Below, in pieces: positions 27,825 through 37,233 of a stretch of DNA of 64,000 nucleotides. Source of the DNA: an uncultured Apibacter sp. (lineage in GTDB: Bacteria; Bacteroidota; Bacteroidia; Flavobacteriales; Weeksellaceae). The stretch is from contig CALYQD010000001.1 in the NCBI GenBank assembly GCA_945280365.1, positions 248,001 to 312,000 of the forward strand, in the 5' to 3' direction. The position numbers and the translations under genes were made by a program. The first letter of the stretch is position 1; every line of letters starts with the position of its first letter. The notes under the pieces are model-generated. The model saw nothing but the letters and a program-made list of their open reading frames with translations. It searched no databases and was not told where the DNA came from.

Positions 27825-28307
27825 ATGTTCCAGAAAAAATTAAATCTATTATTTGTTCTATTCTTTATGTGCATACTTGTATTTTCTTGTGTGGATGATG
27901 ATGTATGTGATAAAGTAACCACTCCAAGATTGACGATTGAATTGGATAGTCTAGGAATTAAATATAAGAAAAAGCGATTAATTGTAGATAGGAAAAAGTC
28001 GGATGGAAGTATTCAGTCAGAGGGAATTTTCGAAGGGAAAGACAGCATACAATTACCATTAAATTCTTTATCGGATGAAACAGTTTTTTATTTATACGAT
28101 ACCCCCCATACTCCGGATTCATGTAAAAATATTATTACTATAAAATATACTACTGAACAGCAATTTGTCTCCAAAGCATGTGGATTTAAAGTTGTATACA
28201 ATGGCATAACCTATGATCCAACAGTACTCAAAAATATAAAATCCATATCAGGTCAAACCAACCAAATATATAATGAATCCTCGACGAATTTACATATTGC
28301 TTATTAG
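27825..28307 (+). CDS. DUF6452-like lipoprotein
   Basis: The 160-residue protein has a lipoprotein signal (MCILVFSCVDDD, lipid Cys near 22), followed by DVCDKVTTPRLTIELD and a beta-rich body with a second Cys pair. It fits the small lipoprotein that follows RlmD in many Flavobacteriia (DUF6452, named from memory). Function unknown. The end overlaps the next gene by 35 bases. Confidence 0.72.
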   Translation: MFQKKLNLLFVLFFMCILVFSCVDDDVCDKVTTPRLTIELDSLGIKYKKKRLIVDRKKSDGSIQSEGIFEGKDSIQLPLNSLSDETVFYLYDTPHTPDSCKNIITIKYTTEQQFVSKACGFKVVYNGITYDPTVLKNIKSISGQTNQIYNESSTNLHIAY

Positions 28308-28953
28308 TATATTTTTGGGAATATTTGCTAATTCCCAAACAAAAAGCAAAGATTCTTTATCTGTGAATATTCCCAAACATCAAATGTTCATAGGAGTAGA
28401 TTTATTAAACCCTATTGTAGGATGTTTTGCAGATAAAAAAAATTATAGTAGCTTTATCACATATAAAATTAAAAATAGATGGTTAGCAGTTTTTGAAATA
28501 GGTTATGAAAAAAATACCTATAATAAAAATAATTGGAATATTGATGCAAAGGGAGTTTTTGGTGAAATAGGAGTAAATTATATACTAACTAATAACTATG
28601 AAAAATCAGGAGAAGGATTTTATTTAGGAGCAAGATTTGGCTTCTCTCCATATAAGCAAAATATAAAAAAATATCCTATTAAAGGTATGAACTCCGAAGG
28701 ACTAATACAACTAATAGGAGAAGGTTCTTTATCAGAAGCAAATGTAAATTCAGGCTGGTTAGAAGCAGTAGCTGGAGCAAAAGTACAAATTGGTAACTCA
28801 CCGTTTTATATTGATTTCATGGTTCGCCCAAAATTTATTGTATATTCTAGTAAGCAACAGGATGTGAGTAACTTAGTTGTTCCTGGGTATGGAAAAGATA
28901 AGGGGGCAGCAAATATTTCTCTTTTCTGGGGATTAACCTATCGGTTATTTTAA
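28273..28953 (+). CDS. DUF6048-like outer-membrane beta-barrel protein
   Basis: The 226-residue protein has a signal peptide (MNPRRIYILLISIFLGIFANSQT) and amphipathic strands typical of a small OmpW-like barrel (GVNYILTNN, GFYLGARFGFSPY, WLEAVAGAKVQIG), ending in an aromatic residue (LTYRLF) as outer-membrane proteins do. Overlaps the preceding lipoprotein gene, suggesting that the pair forms one envelope module. Confidence 0.75.
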   Translation: MNPRRIYILLISIFLGIFANSQTKSKDSLSVNIPKHQMFIGVDLLNPIVGCFADKKNYSSFITYKIKNRWLAVFEIGYEKNTYNKNNWNIDAKGVFGEIGVNYILTNNYEKSGEGFYLGARFGFSPYKQNIKKYPIKGMNSEGLIQLIGEGSLSEANVNSGWLEAVAGAKVQIGNSPFYIDFMVRPKFIVYSSKQQDVSNLVVPGYGKDKGAANISLFWGLTYRLF

Positions 28954-29020
28954 ATATATTGAAAGAAACTATTGTTATAATAAATAATAATAGATAAGAA
29001 AATAAATAAATTTTAAATTA

Positions 29021-29028
29021 TATTTTTG
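29021..29028 (+). promoter_or_regulatory. Candidate -7 box of the polysaccharide operon
   Basis: TATTTTTG matches TAnnTTTG and sits 16 bases before the ATG of the UDP-glucose dehydrogenase gene. No convincing TTTG -33 box is in place, so support is moderate. Confidence 0.45.
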
Positions 29029-29044
29029 TAAAATATTTAAATAT

Positions 29045-30355
29045 ATGAATATTACAATTGTAGGAACGGGATATGTTGGGCTGGTATCTGGAACCTGCCT
29101 TGCTGATTTAGGGCATAGCGTACATTGTGTTGATATAAATGAAGAAAAGGTAACTATGATGAAAAATGGGCAAGTACCCATTTATGAACCGCAATTAGAG
29201 GAAGTATTTCTAAGAAATATAAAAGGGGGACGGTTATTCTTCACAACTAATTTGAGTGAAGCCATGAAGGTTTCAAACGTTATTTTTCTAGCATTGCCTA
29301 CTCCTCCTGGTGAAGACGGTTCCGCCGATTTGTCTTATGTTTTAGACGTGGCCGGTAAGATAGGGAATCTTATGACAGATTATACACTAATTGTAAATAA
29401 AAGTACGGTGCCGGTAGGTACATCCGAGAAAGTTAAAAATTTAATAAAATCAAAAACACAAAAACCATTCGATGTTGTTTCAAATCCTGAATTTTTACGC
29501 GAAGGATATGCAGTTGAAGATTTTATGAATCCGGAAAGAGTAATAGTAGGAGCTAGTTCACAAAAAGCCTTTGAAATAATGGATAAAATTTATTTACCAT
29601 TGACAAATGCCGGAGCTAAATTGATAAAAATGGATGAAAAATCTTCCGAGCTGACTAAATATGCTTCCAACTCTTTCTTGGCAACTAAAATTACGTTCAT
29701 GAATGAAGTTGCTAATTATTGCGAGAAAGTAGGAGCAGACGTGGATAGAGTAAGATTAGGTATGGGATCAGATGAAAGAATTGGCAATAGGTTTTTATTC
29801 CCAGGTGTGGGCTATGGAGGAAGTTGTTTTCCCAAAGATGTAAAAGCTCTAATAAAAAGTGGTAAGGAAGTTGGGTATACATTTGAAATTCTTGAATCTG
29901 TAGAAGAAGTTAATCAAAGACAAAAAACTATTTTAGTTCCAGAAGTAGAAAAATATTTAGGCAGCTTAAAAAATAAACAAATAGCAATATGGGGGCTGGC
30001 TTTTAAAGAGAATACTGATGATATACGTGAAGCGTCTTCTCTTGAAATAATCGAGATGTTGTTGGATAAGGGAGCTAAAGTAAGAGCGTATGACTCAATT
30101 GCATCGAAAAATGTGAAAAAAATTTTAGGCGATAAAATAGAATATGCGGAAAACATGTATGAATGTGTAGAAGGATCAGATGCTTTAATTATAGTAACAG
30201 AATGGGGAGAATTTAGAAATCCGCATTTCGATATTTTAGAGAAAAAAATGATTAATAAGGCAATTTTCGACGGACGAAATCTTTATAATTTAGACGAATT
30301 ACAAGCTCAAGGTTTTTATTACAAAAGTATAGGAAGAAAATTAATTAAAGGATAG
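29045..30355 (+). CDS. ugd: UDP-glucose 6-dehydrogenase
   Basis: The 436-residue protein oxidises UDP-glucose twice to UDP-glucuronate with NAD+. It has a Rossmann N terminus (ITIVGTGYVGLVSG), the Glu signature NPEFLREGYAVEDF, the catalytic Cys in GVGYGGSCFPKD near residue 260, and a C-terminal UDP-binding domain. It opens the polysaccharide locus. The product may feed the UDP-GlcA epimerase encoded at 45880-46932. Confidence 0.92.
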   Translation: MNITIVGTGYVGLVSGTCLADLGHSVHCVDINEEKVTMMKNGQVPIYEPQLEEVFLRNIKGGRLFFTTNLSEAMKVSNVIFLALPTPPGEDGSADLSYVLDVAGKIGNLMTDYTLIVNKSTVPVGTSEKVKNLIKSKTQKPFDVVSNPEFLREGYAVEDFMNPERVIVGASSQKAFEIMDKIYLPLTNAGAKLIKMDEKSSELTKYASNSFLATKITFMNEVANYCEKVGADVDRVRLGMGSDERIGNRFLFPGVGYGGSCFPKDVKALIKSGKEVGYTFEILESVEEVNQRQKTILVPEVEKYLGSLKNKQIAIWGLAFKENTDDIREASSLEIIEMLLDKGAKVRAYDSIASKNVKKILGDKIEYAENMYECVEGSDALIIVTEWGEFRNPHFDILEKKMINKAIFDGRNLYNLDELQAQGFYYKSIGRKLIKG

Positions 30356-30372
30356 ATAATTTTTTAAAATAA

Positions 30373-31425
30373 ATGAAAAAATTAGTAATTACAGGTGGTG
30401 CTGGGTTTATCGGCTCGCATGTAGTAAGAAGATTTGTAAATCAATATCCGGAATATACGATTTTAAATCTTGATGCATTAACATATGCAGGTAATTTAGA
30501 AAATTTAAAAGATATAGAAGACAAACCTAATTATCAGTTTATAAAAGCCGATATCACTGATGAAAAGCAAATAATAGAAATATTTTCAGAATTTCAGCCA
30601 GATGGAGTTATTCATTTAGCAGCTGAATCTCATGTTGACAGGTCTATAACCACACCATTAGAATTTGTAAAATCAAATGTTATTGGAACTGTTATTCTTT
30701 TAGATGCAGTAAAAAAAATATGGAATAAAAATTATGAAGGTAAAAGATTTCATCATGTTTCTACTGATGAAGTGTATGGAGCTTTAAATGAAACTGGATT
30801 CTTTACAGAAGAAACTAAATATAATCCTCATTCTCCGTATTCTGCTTCAAAAGCATCTTCAGATCATTTTGTAAGAGCTTACGCAGATACCTATAACTTG
30901 CCGGTTGTTATTACTAATTGTTCAAATAATTATGGGCCTAACCATTTTCCTGAGAAATTTATTCCATTATTGATTCATAATATATTAAACAATAAGACTT
31001 TGCCAGTATATGGCGATGGGAATTATACCAGAGATTGGCTTTATGTAATTGACCATGCTATTGCAATTGATTTGGTATTCCACAAAGGGAAGAACAAAGA
31101 TAATTATAATATAGGAGGATTTAATGAATGGAAAAATATTGATTTGGTTCATTTAGTCTGTAAGTTGATGGATAAAAAATTGGGTAGAAGTGAGGGAGAA
31201 AGTGCAAAATTAATTACTTTTGTCAAAGACCGTCCTGGACATGATTTACGTTATGCTATTGATGCGAGTAAAATAAATAAGGAGTTAGGGTGGAAGCCTT
31301 CAGTAAATTTTGAAGAAGGGTTAACAAGAACTATTGATTGGTATATGGATAATCAAGATTGGTTGAACCATGTAACGAGTGGCTCTTACAGAAAATATTA
31401 TGATGAGCAATATGATTTAATTTAG
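30373..31425 (+). CDS. rfbB: dTDP-glucose 4,6-dehydratase
   Basis: A 350-residue short-chain dehydrogenase-type enzyme giving dTDP-4-keto-6-deoxyglucose. GGAGFIGSH is the NAD loop, STDEVYG holds the Asp-Glu pair of the dehydratase, and YSASKAS is the YxxxK catalytic pair. NNYGPNHFPEKFIP is typical of RmlB. It starts 17 bases after ugd and ends 2 bases before the lipoprotein gene. Confidence 0.95.
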   Translation: MKKLVITGGAGFIGSHVVRRFVNQYPEYTILNLDALTYAGNLENLKDIEDKPNYQFIKADITDEKQIIEIFSEFQPDGVIHLAAESHVDRSITTPLEFVKSNVIGTVILLDAVKKIWNKNYEGKRFHHVSTDEVYGALNETGFFTEETKYNPHSPYSASKASSDHFVRAYADTYNLPVVITNCSNNYGPNHFPEKFIPLLIHNILNNKTLPVYGDGNYTRDWLYVIDHAIAIDLVFHKGKNKDNYNIGGFNEWKNIDLVHLVCKLMDKKLGRSEGESAKLITFVKDRPGHDLRYAIDASKINKELGWKPSVNFEEGLTRTIDWYMDNQDWLNHVTSGSYRKYYDEQYDLI

Positions 31426-31427
31426 GT

Positions 31428-31958
31428 ATGACTATAAATAAAATAAAAATATTTATATTCTTATTATTAATTATAATTATTTCCTGTACAAAAAATAAAG
31501 AAAGTAACACCAAAGCTACGCAAGCCTACCAAAAAGAAGGTTTATCAATTGATTTACCTTTTTATTGGAAGGTAAAAGATGATTACTTAAAAGAGGGTAA
31601 CAGATATATAGAATTAGACAAATACGCTAATTACAGCGTAGAAAGTACAATGGCTATAAGTATTTTTAAGCAAAAGTTATCTGTGGATTCAATATTGAAC
31701 AATCAAATTAACCAACTTCGAACGTTTTATAAGAAAGTAAATTTTAAAGTTACAAATGAAAATAAGTTTGTGCGTTTAGGTAGATTTGATTGTATCTCAA
31801 CCTTTTATGAGGCTGATGATACTAAGAATAAAATATATGGACAAGTGGGTGTCATACAATATGAAAATAAAACAATTACGGTACAAATAATTGAAAATAA
31901 AAACAATGCCGATATGTCCGATTATAATTTTATGTTTAATACATTTATAATAAAATAA
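31428..31958 (+). CDS. Lipoprotein of unknown function between rfbB and rfbA
   Basis: The 176-residue product has a lipoprotein signal ([14 protein letters not shown], lipid Cys near residue 20). The mature part has [13 protein letters not shown] at its start and a mixed alpha/beta body ([14 protein letters not shown]) like PsbP/DUF1795-type domains of other Bacteroidetes lipoproteins; this is a weak resemblance. It sits 2 bases after rfbB and 4 before rfbA, in a sugar-nucleotide operon where a surface lipoprotein is unexpected. Confidence 0.78.
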   Translation: MTINKIKIFIFLLLIIIISCTKNKESNTKATQAYQKEGLSIDLPFYWKVKDDYLKEGNRYIELDKYANYSVESTMAISIFKQKLSVDSILNNQINQLRTFYKKVNFKVTNENKFVRLGRFDCISTFYEADDTKNKIYGQVGVIQYENKTITVQIIENKNNADMSDYNFMFNTFIIK

Positions 31959-31962
31959 TTAT

Positions 31963-32832
31963 ATGAAAGGAATAATATTAGCCGGGGGGTCAGGGACCCG
32001 ATTATACCCACTTACTATAGCTGTAAGTAAGCAACTAATGCCTGTATATGATAAACCAATGATCTATTACCCATTATCAGTCTTAATGGATGCAGAGATT
32101 AAAGATATTTTAATAATTACTACACCCCATGATCAAGAAGCATTTAAAAAATTACTGGGAGATGGTTCTGACTTTGGATGTAATTTAACTTATGAAGTTC
32201 AACACACTCCTAATGGTTTAGCGCAAGCATTTATAATAGGTGAAAAATTTATAGGTGATGATTCGGTAGCATTAATCTTAGGAGATAATATTTTTTATGG
32301 ATCAGGATTAAGTAAATTATTAAGATCTAAAACTAATCCGAAAGGAGCTATAGTTTTTGCTTATCATGTAAATGATCCAGAAAGATATGGAGTAGTAGAA
32401 TTTAATGAAGCTATGAAAGCTATTTCAATCGAAGAAAAGCCATTAATTCCTAAATCCAATTATGCAGTACCCGGCTTGTATTTTTATGATAATCAGGTAG
32501 TAGAAATAGCTAAACAATTAAAGCCGTCAGCTAGGGGAGAATATGAAATAACAGATGTAAATAAAGTATATTTGGAAAAAGGAGAATTAGAAGTAGGAGT
32601 TATGGACAGAGGTACAGCATGGTTAGATACGGGAACTTTTGATTCTTTGCACGATGCGACAGAGTATATACGTGTCATAGAAAAAAGACAAGGTATAAAA
32701 ATTGGGTGTATAGAGGAAACTGCATATAAAAGAGGATTTATTACAATTGAAAAATTATATGAAATTGCTAATAAATATGGAAAAAGTGGCTATGGAGAAT
32801 ATCTTAAAAATATTACCTATTATAAACGTTAG
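31963..32832 (+). CDS. rfbA: Glucose-1-phosphate thymidylyltransferase
   Basis: The 289-residue enzyme makes dTDP-glucose from Glc-1-P and dTTP. The nucleotide-binding loop is [13 protein letters not shown] at the N terminus; [22 protein letters not shown] and [10 protein letters not shown] are RmlA hallmarks. With rfbB it supplies the precursor for the 3-amino-sugar branch encoded downstream. Confidence 0.96.
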   Translation: MKGIILAGGSGTRLYPLTIAVSKQLMPVYDKPMIYYPLSVLMDAEIKDILIITTPHDQEAFKKLLGDGSDFGCNLTYEVQHTPNGLAQAFIIGEKFIGDDSVALILGDNIFYGSGLSKLLRSKTNPKGAIVFAYHVNDPERYGVVEFNEAMKAISIEEKPLIPKSNYAVPGLYFYDNQVVEIAKQLKPSARGEYEITDVNKVYLEKGELEVGVMDRGTAWLDTGTFDSLHDATEYIRVIEKRQGIKIGCIEETAYKRGFITIEKLYEIANKYGKSGYGEYLKNITYYKR

Positions 32833-32845
32833 TATCTAAAATTAA

Positions 32846-33706
32846 ATGGAAGAAAAGCAAAAATGGACTGAGCAAATAAGTGCAAAACATTCCCTATTTG
32901 ATTTCAAGCTAAAAGAAGTTTGGAATTATAGGGATTTATTATTTCTTATGGTTAGACGAAATTTTGTTGCCAATTATAAGCAGACCATTCTAGGACCTCT
33001 TTGGTTTTTTTTAAATCCAATACTAACTTCTTTGATGTTTACAGTTGTTTTTGGTAGTATTGCCGGTATAAAGACAAATGGGATACCAGGTATTTTATTT
33101 TATTTATCAGGGTTAACTCTTTGGAACTATTTTCAAGATTGCTTAATTGGCACCTCTTCAGTATTTAGAGATAATGCAAGTATTTTTGGAAAAGTTTATT
33201 TTCCTCGTTTAATAATGCCATTATCAATAGTTATTGGAAACTTGCTGAAATTTGGAATTCAATTTATTTTATTTATAATTTTTTTACTATATTATTTAGT
33301 TAAAGGAGTACATATAAATAGTACTATATATATTATTTTACTTCCTTTTTTACTTATACTTATGGCTGGAATTGGATTAGGCCTCGGTATGATTATCAGC
33401 TCAATGACTACAAAATATAGGGACTTATCTTATTTGTTGTCATTTGGAATATCGTTACTTATGTATGCTACTCCAATTATCTATCCTATAACTATGATTT
33501 ATAATAAACTACCGGAAAAATTTCATTGGATAGCTATGATAAATCCAATTTCTCCAATTATAGAAGCCTTCAAATATGGATTTTTAGGAGAAGGAATCTT
33601 AAGTTGGGGAGGATTATTATATAGTACAGTATTTGCTTTTTTAAGCATATTTTTTGGTATTTTAATATTTAATAAGGTGGAAAGAAGTTTCATGGATACC
33701 GTGTAA
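32846..33706 (+). CDS. wzm: ABC-2 type polysaccharide export permease
   Basis: The 286-residue inner-membrane protein has about six helices. WNYRDLLFLMVRRNF, KQTILGPLWFFLNPI and TPIIYP are characteristic of Wzm/KpsM/TagG-type permeases for lipid-linked polysaccharide. Its ATPase partner is encoded at 35083, with one extra gene and a 367-base gap in between. Confidence 0.92.
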   Translation: MEEKQKWTEQISAKHSLFDFKLKEVWNYRDLLFLMVRRNFVANYKQTILGPLWFFLNPILTSLMFTVVFGSIAGIKTNGIPGILFYLSGLTLWNYFQDCLIGTSSVFRDNASIFGKVYFPRLIMPLSIVIGNLLKFGIQFILFIIFLLYYLVKGVHINSTIYIILLPFLLILMAGIGLGLGMIISSMTTKYRDLSYLLSFGISLLMYATPIIYPITMIYNKLPEKFHWIAMINPISPIIEAFKYGFLGEGILSWGGLLYSTVFAFLSIFFGILIFNKVERSFMDTV

Positions 33707-34073
33707 TATATTTTAATAATATAACGATCCAACCTAAGTTAATTTAAAAAAAGATTCTGTCTAATCATTCACATTATTTGCACGAAATGAGCATAAAGTT
33801 TGCTATTTAATTTTCAGATAAATTTAATATTTATGCAAAAACGAAAAAGAATCATATTTGATTAATCTTCAAAGTATATTTCGTTAATAAAGAGTGGCGA
33901 TGAAATTAAATTTTAAAAGAAATGTTATAATAAAAATATAAGTAAATATAAATAGATTTTTTATTATATTATTAAAATATAATAAATGTTCTATTAAGAA
34001 ATAGATAAGAAAAATTTTTAAAAATTATATTTTTATTAATGTTTAATAGCTAAATTTAGAAATAAAGTTTATC
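33707..34073. other. AT-rich intergenic region, no gene seen
   Basis: All frames are broken by stops and no RNA gene, terminator hairpin or clear promoter was recognised. It splits the ABC exporter permease gene from its ATPase gene, so an internal promoter or lost gene is possible but not shown. Confidence 0.5.
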
Positions 34074-35045
34074 ATGATTAAAAATTATTATAATTTCTTA
34101 GAACAGCTTTCGTGGAGGACAGTAAAAAGGCTTAGACCACAAAATAAATTTTCATTGAAAAAATTACCTAAAGATGATAAAACAAACTCAATAATAGCAA
34201 ACCACTTAAAAAATAATATACCCTTAATGGCTGCTAGACATGGAATGGTAGAATTAAGGGTCATTTTAAACGTAGAGGCGATGAAGACTAGAACCAACGT
34301 TTTTAAGGATTCTCTTTTATACTTAACAGGAAGAAAATATCAATTTTGGGAGTTAAATAAAAACTTTAAAGATAGATTATGTTTATGGGCTGGTTTTTTC
34401 CCAAATAATGAAGACAAGTTATTTGAAAAATTTTCAGATTTATTAATAGAAAATTCTAAAGATTTAGATATTTTAGGTATAATGAGTGAAACTGAATTTA
34501 TGATAAAAACAATTCCTCAAAATACTTATCTTACAGGATTTAGAAAACTTGAACCATGGTTTTATGAAGAGCCATGGTCATATCAATTAAAAGGGAAAAA
34601 AGTATTGGTAATACATCCCTTTGAAGATAGCATTAGATCTCAATATGATAAAAGAGAATTACTTTTCGAAAATAGAAAAATATTACCTAAGTTCGATTTA
34701 AAAACCATAAAAGCGGTTCAAACAGTAGCAGATAATAAAGATTCTGAATATAAAGATTGGTTTGAAGCTTTAGAGAGTATGAAAATAAAAATACAGCAGA
34801 CTGATTTTGATGTAGCTATTATAGGATGTGGAGCCTATGGGTTTCCACTAGCTTCCTATGTTAAAAAATTAGGTAAACAAGCAGTTCATTTAGGAGGAAT
34901 GGTACAATGGTTATTTGGGATTAAAGGACAAAGATGGCTTGATTTTTTAGAATATAAAAATATGCCCAATGAACATTGGATATTTCCATCAGAAGATGAA
35001 AAACCTAAAGGTTTTGAAAAAGTTGAAGGAGGGTGCTATTGGTAA
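34074..35045 (+). CDS. Unassigned protein between the export permease and ATPase genes, possible GT-D-fold glycosyltransferase
   Basis: The protein has 323 residues, soluble, without a signal peptide. MAARHGMVELRVI near residue 52 recalls the nucleotide-sugar loop of GT-D (DUF1792) enzymes. The C-terminal part (DVAIIGCGAYGFPLASYVKKLG, HLGGMVQWLFGIKGQRW, and ending KPKGFEKVEGGCYW) is typical of proteins found in Bacteroidetes polysaccharide loci. It starts at ATG 34074 and lies 37 bases before the wzt gene. A glycosyltransferase role is inferred from context and the loop, not proven. Confidence 0.65.
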   Translation: MIKNYYNFLEQLSWRTVKRLRPQNKFSLKKLPKDDKTNSIIANHLKNNIPLMAARHGMVELRVILNVEAMKTRTNVFKDSLLYLTGRKYQFWELNKNFKDRLCLWAGFFPNNEDKLFEKFSDLLIENSKDLDILGIMSETEFMIKTIPQNTYLTGFRKLEPWFYEEPWSYQLKGKKVLVIHPFEDSIRSQYDKRELLFENRKILPKFDLKTIKAVQTVADNKDSEYKDWFEALESMKIKIQQTDFDVAIIGCGAYGFPLASYVKKLGKQAVHLGGMVQWLFGIKGQRWLDFLEYKNMPNEHWIFPSEDEKPKGFEKVEGGCYW

Positions 35046-35082
35046 TTTTAAATATAATAATATAATAGTCATTAATTGAAAT

Positions 35083-36348
35083 ATGAATAACATAGCAATA
35101 AAAATACAAAATATATCAAAGCTATATAGATTAGGCCAAGTAGGCACAGGAACCTTACAACAGGATATAAAAAGATGGTGGTGGAAAACCATGGGAAAAG
35201 GTGATCCTTTTACTAAGATTGGTGAAACCAATGATAGAACAACAAAAGGTTCTTCAGATTATGTATGGGCATTAAAAGATATAAATTTTGAAGTAAAACA
35301 AGGTGAAGTATTAGGTATTATAGGAAGGAATGGCGCAGGAAAATCAACCTTATTAAAAATATTATCTAAAACGACTTCGCCCACTTCAGGTTGTATAAAA
35401 ATTAATGGAAGAATAGCTTCCTTATTAGAAGTTGGAACAGGGTTTCATCCCGAATTGACAGGAAGAGAAAACATATTTTTAAATGGAGCCATTTTGGGGA
35501 TGACAAAAAAAGAAATACGTTCTAAATTTGATGAGATAGTAAATTTTTCCGGTGTTGAAAGATATATTGATACCCCTGTAAAAAGATATTCTTCCGGTAT
35601 GTATGTTCGCCTTGCGTTTGCCGTAGCAGCACATTTAGAACCCGATATTCTTATAGTAGATGAAGTTCTTGCAGTTGGAGACGCTGAATTTCAAAAAAAA
35701 TGTTTAGGTAAGATGAAGGATGTAAGTGTTAATGATGGAAGAACCGTACTATTCGTAAGTCATAATATGGCAGCTATTAAGACTCTTTGTAATGAAGGGG
35801 TAGTTATGCAACATGGAGGAATTTCTTATATAGGTAGAGCGTTAGATTCTGTAGAATATTATCAAAAATTATCTAATATTCCTTCATTTCTTGAGCATGA
35901 AAATATTGATAATACACCAGGAAATGAAGATATAAGGATACTAAAATTTATGACTAAGCCTATTAAAGGAAATTATTTAACGATTTCCTCTGGGGTAGAG
36001 TTTGAATTAATTTTTTATAACAATAAAATTGGTATAAATTTAGATGTTACTTTTGAATTGAGAAACTCTGATGAAATAACAATCTTTCATACAGGGGAAT
36101 TAATAACAGTAAATAAAGATTCAAAAAGGGGCATATATAAAGTAAAAGGTCAAATTGAGCCTAATTTATTAAATGCTGGAATTTATAAATTTAATTTGAT
36201 TTTTGGTGAAGATCAAAAGTATCCTCTATATATTCAGAATGAAGTAATTCAATTTGAAATATTAAACGAATCTTTAGGATCTAATAGTAACTTACTTCCA
36301 GGAGTAATACGACCGGAACTTAATTTTTCGAATAAATTTTATGGATAA
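35083..36348 (+). CDS. wzt: ABC exporter ATP-binding protein with C-terminal carbohydrate-binding domain
   Basis: The 421-residue protein has a Walker A motif GRNGAGKS (residues 81-88), signature YSSGMYVRLAFAVA, Walker B ILIVDEVLAVGD and the H-loop VSHN. The extra 140 residues at the C terminus (about 280-421) form the Wzt-C domain that recognises the non-reducing end of the finished glycan in ABC-dependent O-antigen export. Its end overlaps fdtA/qdtA by 8 bases. Confidence 0.92.
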   Translation: MNNIAIKIQNISKLYRLGQVGTGTLQQDIKRWWWKTMGKGDPFTKIGETNDRTTKGSSDYVWALKDINFEVKQGEVLGIIGRNGAGKSTLLKILSKTTSPTSGCIKINGRIASLLEVGTGFHPELTGRENIFLNGAILGMTKKEIRSKFDEIVNFSGVERYIDTPVKRYSSGMYVRLAFAVAAHLEPDILIVDEVLAVGDAEFQKKCLGKMKDVSVNDGRTVLFVSHNMAAIKTLCNEGVVMQHGGISYIGRALDSVEYYQKLSNIPSFLEHENIDNTPGNEDIRILKFMTKPIKGNYLTISSGVEFELIFYNNKIGINLDVTFELRNSDEITIFHTGELITVNKDSKRGIYKVKGQIEPNLLNAGIYKFNLIFGEDQKYPLYIQNEVIQFEILNESLGSNSNLLPGVIRPELNFSNKFYG

Positions 36349-36751
36349 TATTGGGAAACCACATATAGTAGAACTATCAAAGATAGGGTCTTCAGCTTTA
36401 GGATATATAACTGTTGCGGAAGAAAATCTGAATATACCTTTTGAAATAAAAAGAGTTTATTGGACTTATTTTACTCCTCAGGATATACAAAGAGGTGGCC
36501 ATGCCCACAAAGAGCTTAAACAAATGATATTTGCTGTTTCGGGGACAATTGAGTTTAGAACAGAAGACATAAATGGAAATAAAGAAACGTTTATTTTAGA
36601 TTCTCCTGAAAGAGGATTATTTATTCCTAATAAAATTTGGAGAGATATTAAATTTTCTCATAATGCTGTATTATTATGCTTAGCCTCCGAATTTTATTTA
36701 GAAAATGATTACATAAGAGACTATGACGAATTTAAGAAATTAAGCAAATGA
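36341..36751 (+). CDS. dTDP-4-keto-6-deoxyglucose 3,4-ketoisomerase (FdtA/QdtA family cupin)
   Basis: The protein has 136 residues, a cupin of the FdtA/WxcM family: [24 protein letters not shown] with catalytic His residues, and [12 protein letters not shown]. It shifts the keto group of the RfbB product from C4 to C3, giving the precursor of dTDP-Fuc3NAc or dTDP-Qui3NAc; the two stereochemical outcomes (FdtA or QdtA) cannot be told apart by eye. Overlaps both neighbours (8 and 4 bases). Confidence 0.88.
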   Translation: MDNIGKPHIVELSKIGSSALGYITVAEENLNIPFEIKRVYWTYFTPQDIQRGGHAHKELKQMIFAVSGTIEFRTEDINGNKETFILDSPERGLFIPNKIWRDIKFSHNAVLLCLASEFYLENDYIRDYDEFKKLSK

Positions 36752-37233
36752 TTAGAATTCATCCTACATCTGATGTACAAACTCAAAATATAGGGGAAAA
36801 TACATTAATTTGGCAATTTTGCGTAATTTTGAAAAATGCTGTAATTGGAAAAAATTGTAATATTAATTTTAATGTATTTATTGAGAATGAAGTTACAATA
36901 GGAAATAATGTTACTATAAAGTCAGGAGTTCAGATTTGGAATGGGGTAATTATAGAAGATGATGTATTTATTGGACCTAATGTTACTTTTACAAATGATT
37001 TAATTCCACGTTCTAAATGCTATCCAAGCGCTTTTGAAAAAACAATTATAAAAAAAGGAGCCTCTATAGGAGCTAATTCAACTATAGTAGCAGGCCATAC
37101 TATAGGCGAATATAGCCTAATCGGAGCAGGAAGTGTAATAACAAAAAATATACCGCCCTTTACAGTATGGTATGGAAATCCTGCAATTCAAAAAGGAATA
37201 ATCACAAAAGAAGGAAAGATTCAAAAACTATGA
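36748..37233 (+). CDS. Hexapeptide-repeat acetyltransferase (FdtC/QdtC type)
   Basis: The 161-residue left-handed beta-helix protein has repeating IGxN/VTIG turns ([37 protein letters not shown]) and a C-terminal [13 protein letters not shown] cap. In this operon it most likely N-acetylates the 3-amino group of the dTDP-3-amino-3,6-dideoxyhexose. The TGA stop overlaps the ATG of the aminotransferase gene. Confidence 0.85.
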   Translation: MIRIHPTSDVQTQNIGENTLIWQFCVILKNAVIGKNCNINFNVFIENEVTIGNNVTIKSGVQIWNGVIIEDDVFIGPNVTFTNDLIPRSKCYPSAFEKTIIKKGASIGANSTIVAGHTIGEYSLIGAGSVITKNIPPFTVWYGNPAIQKGIITKEGKIQKL

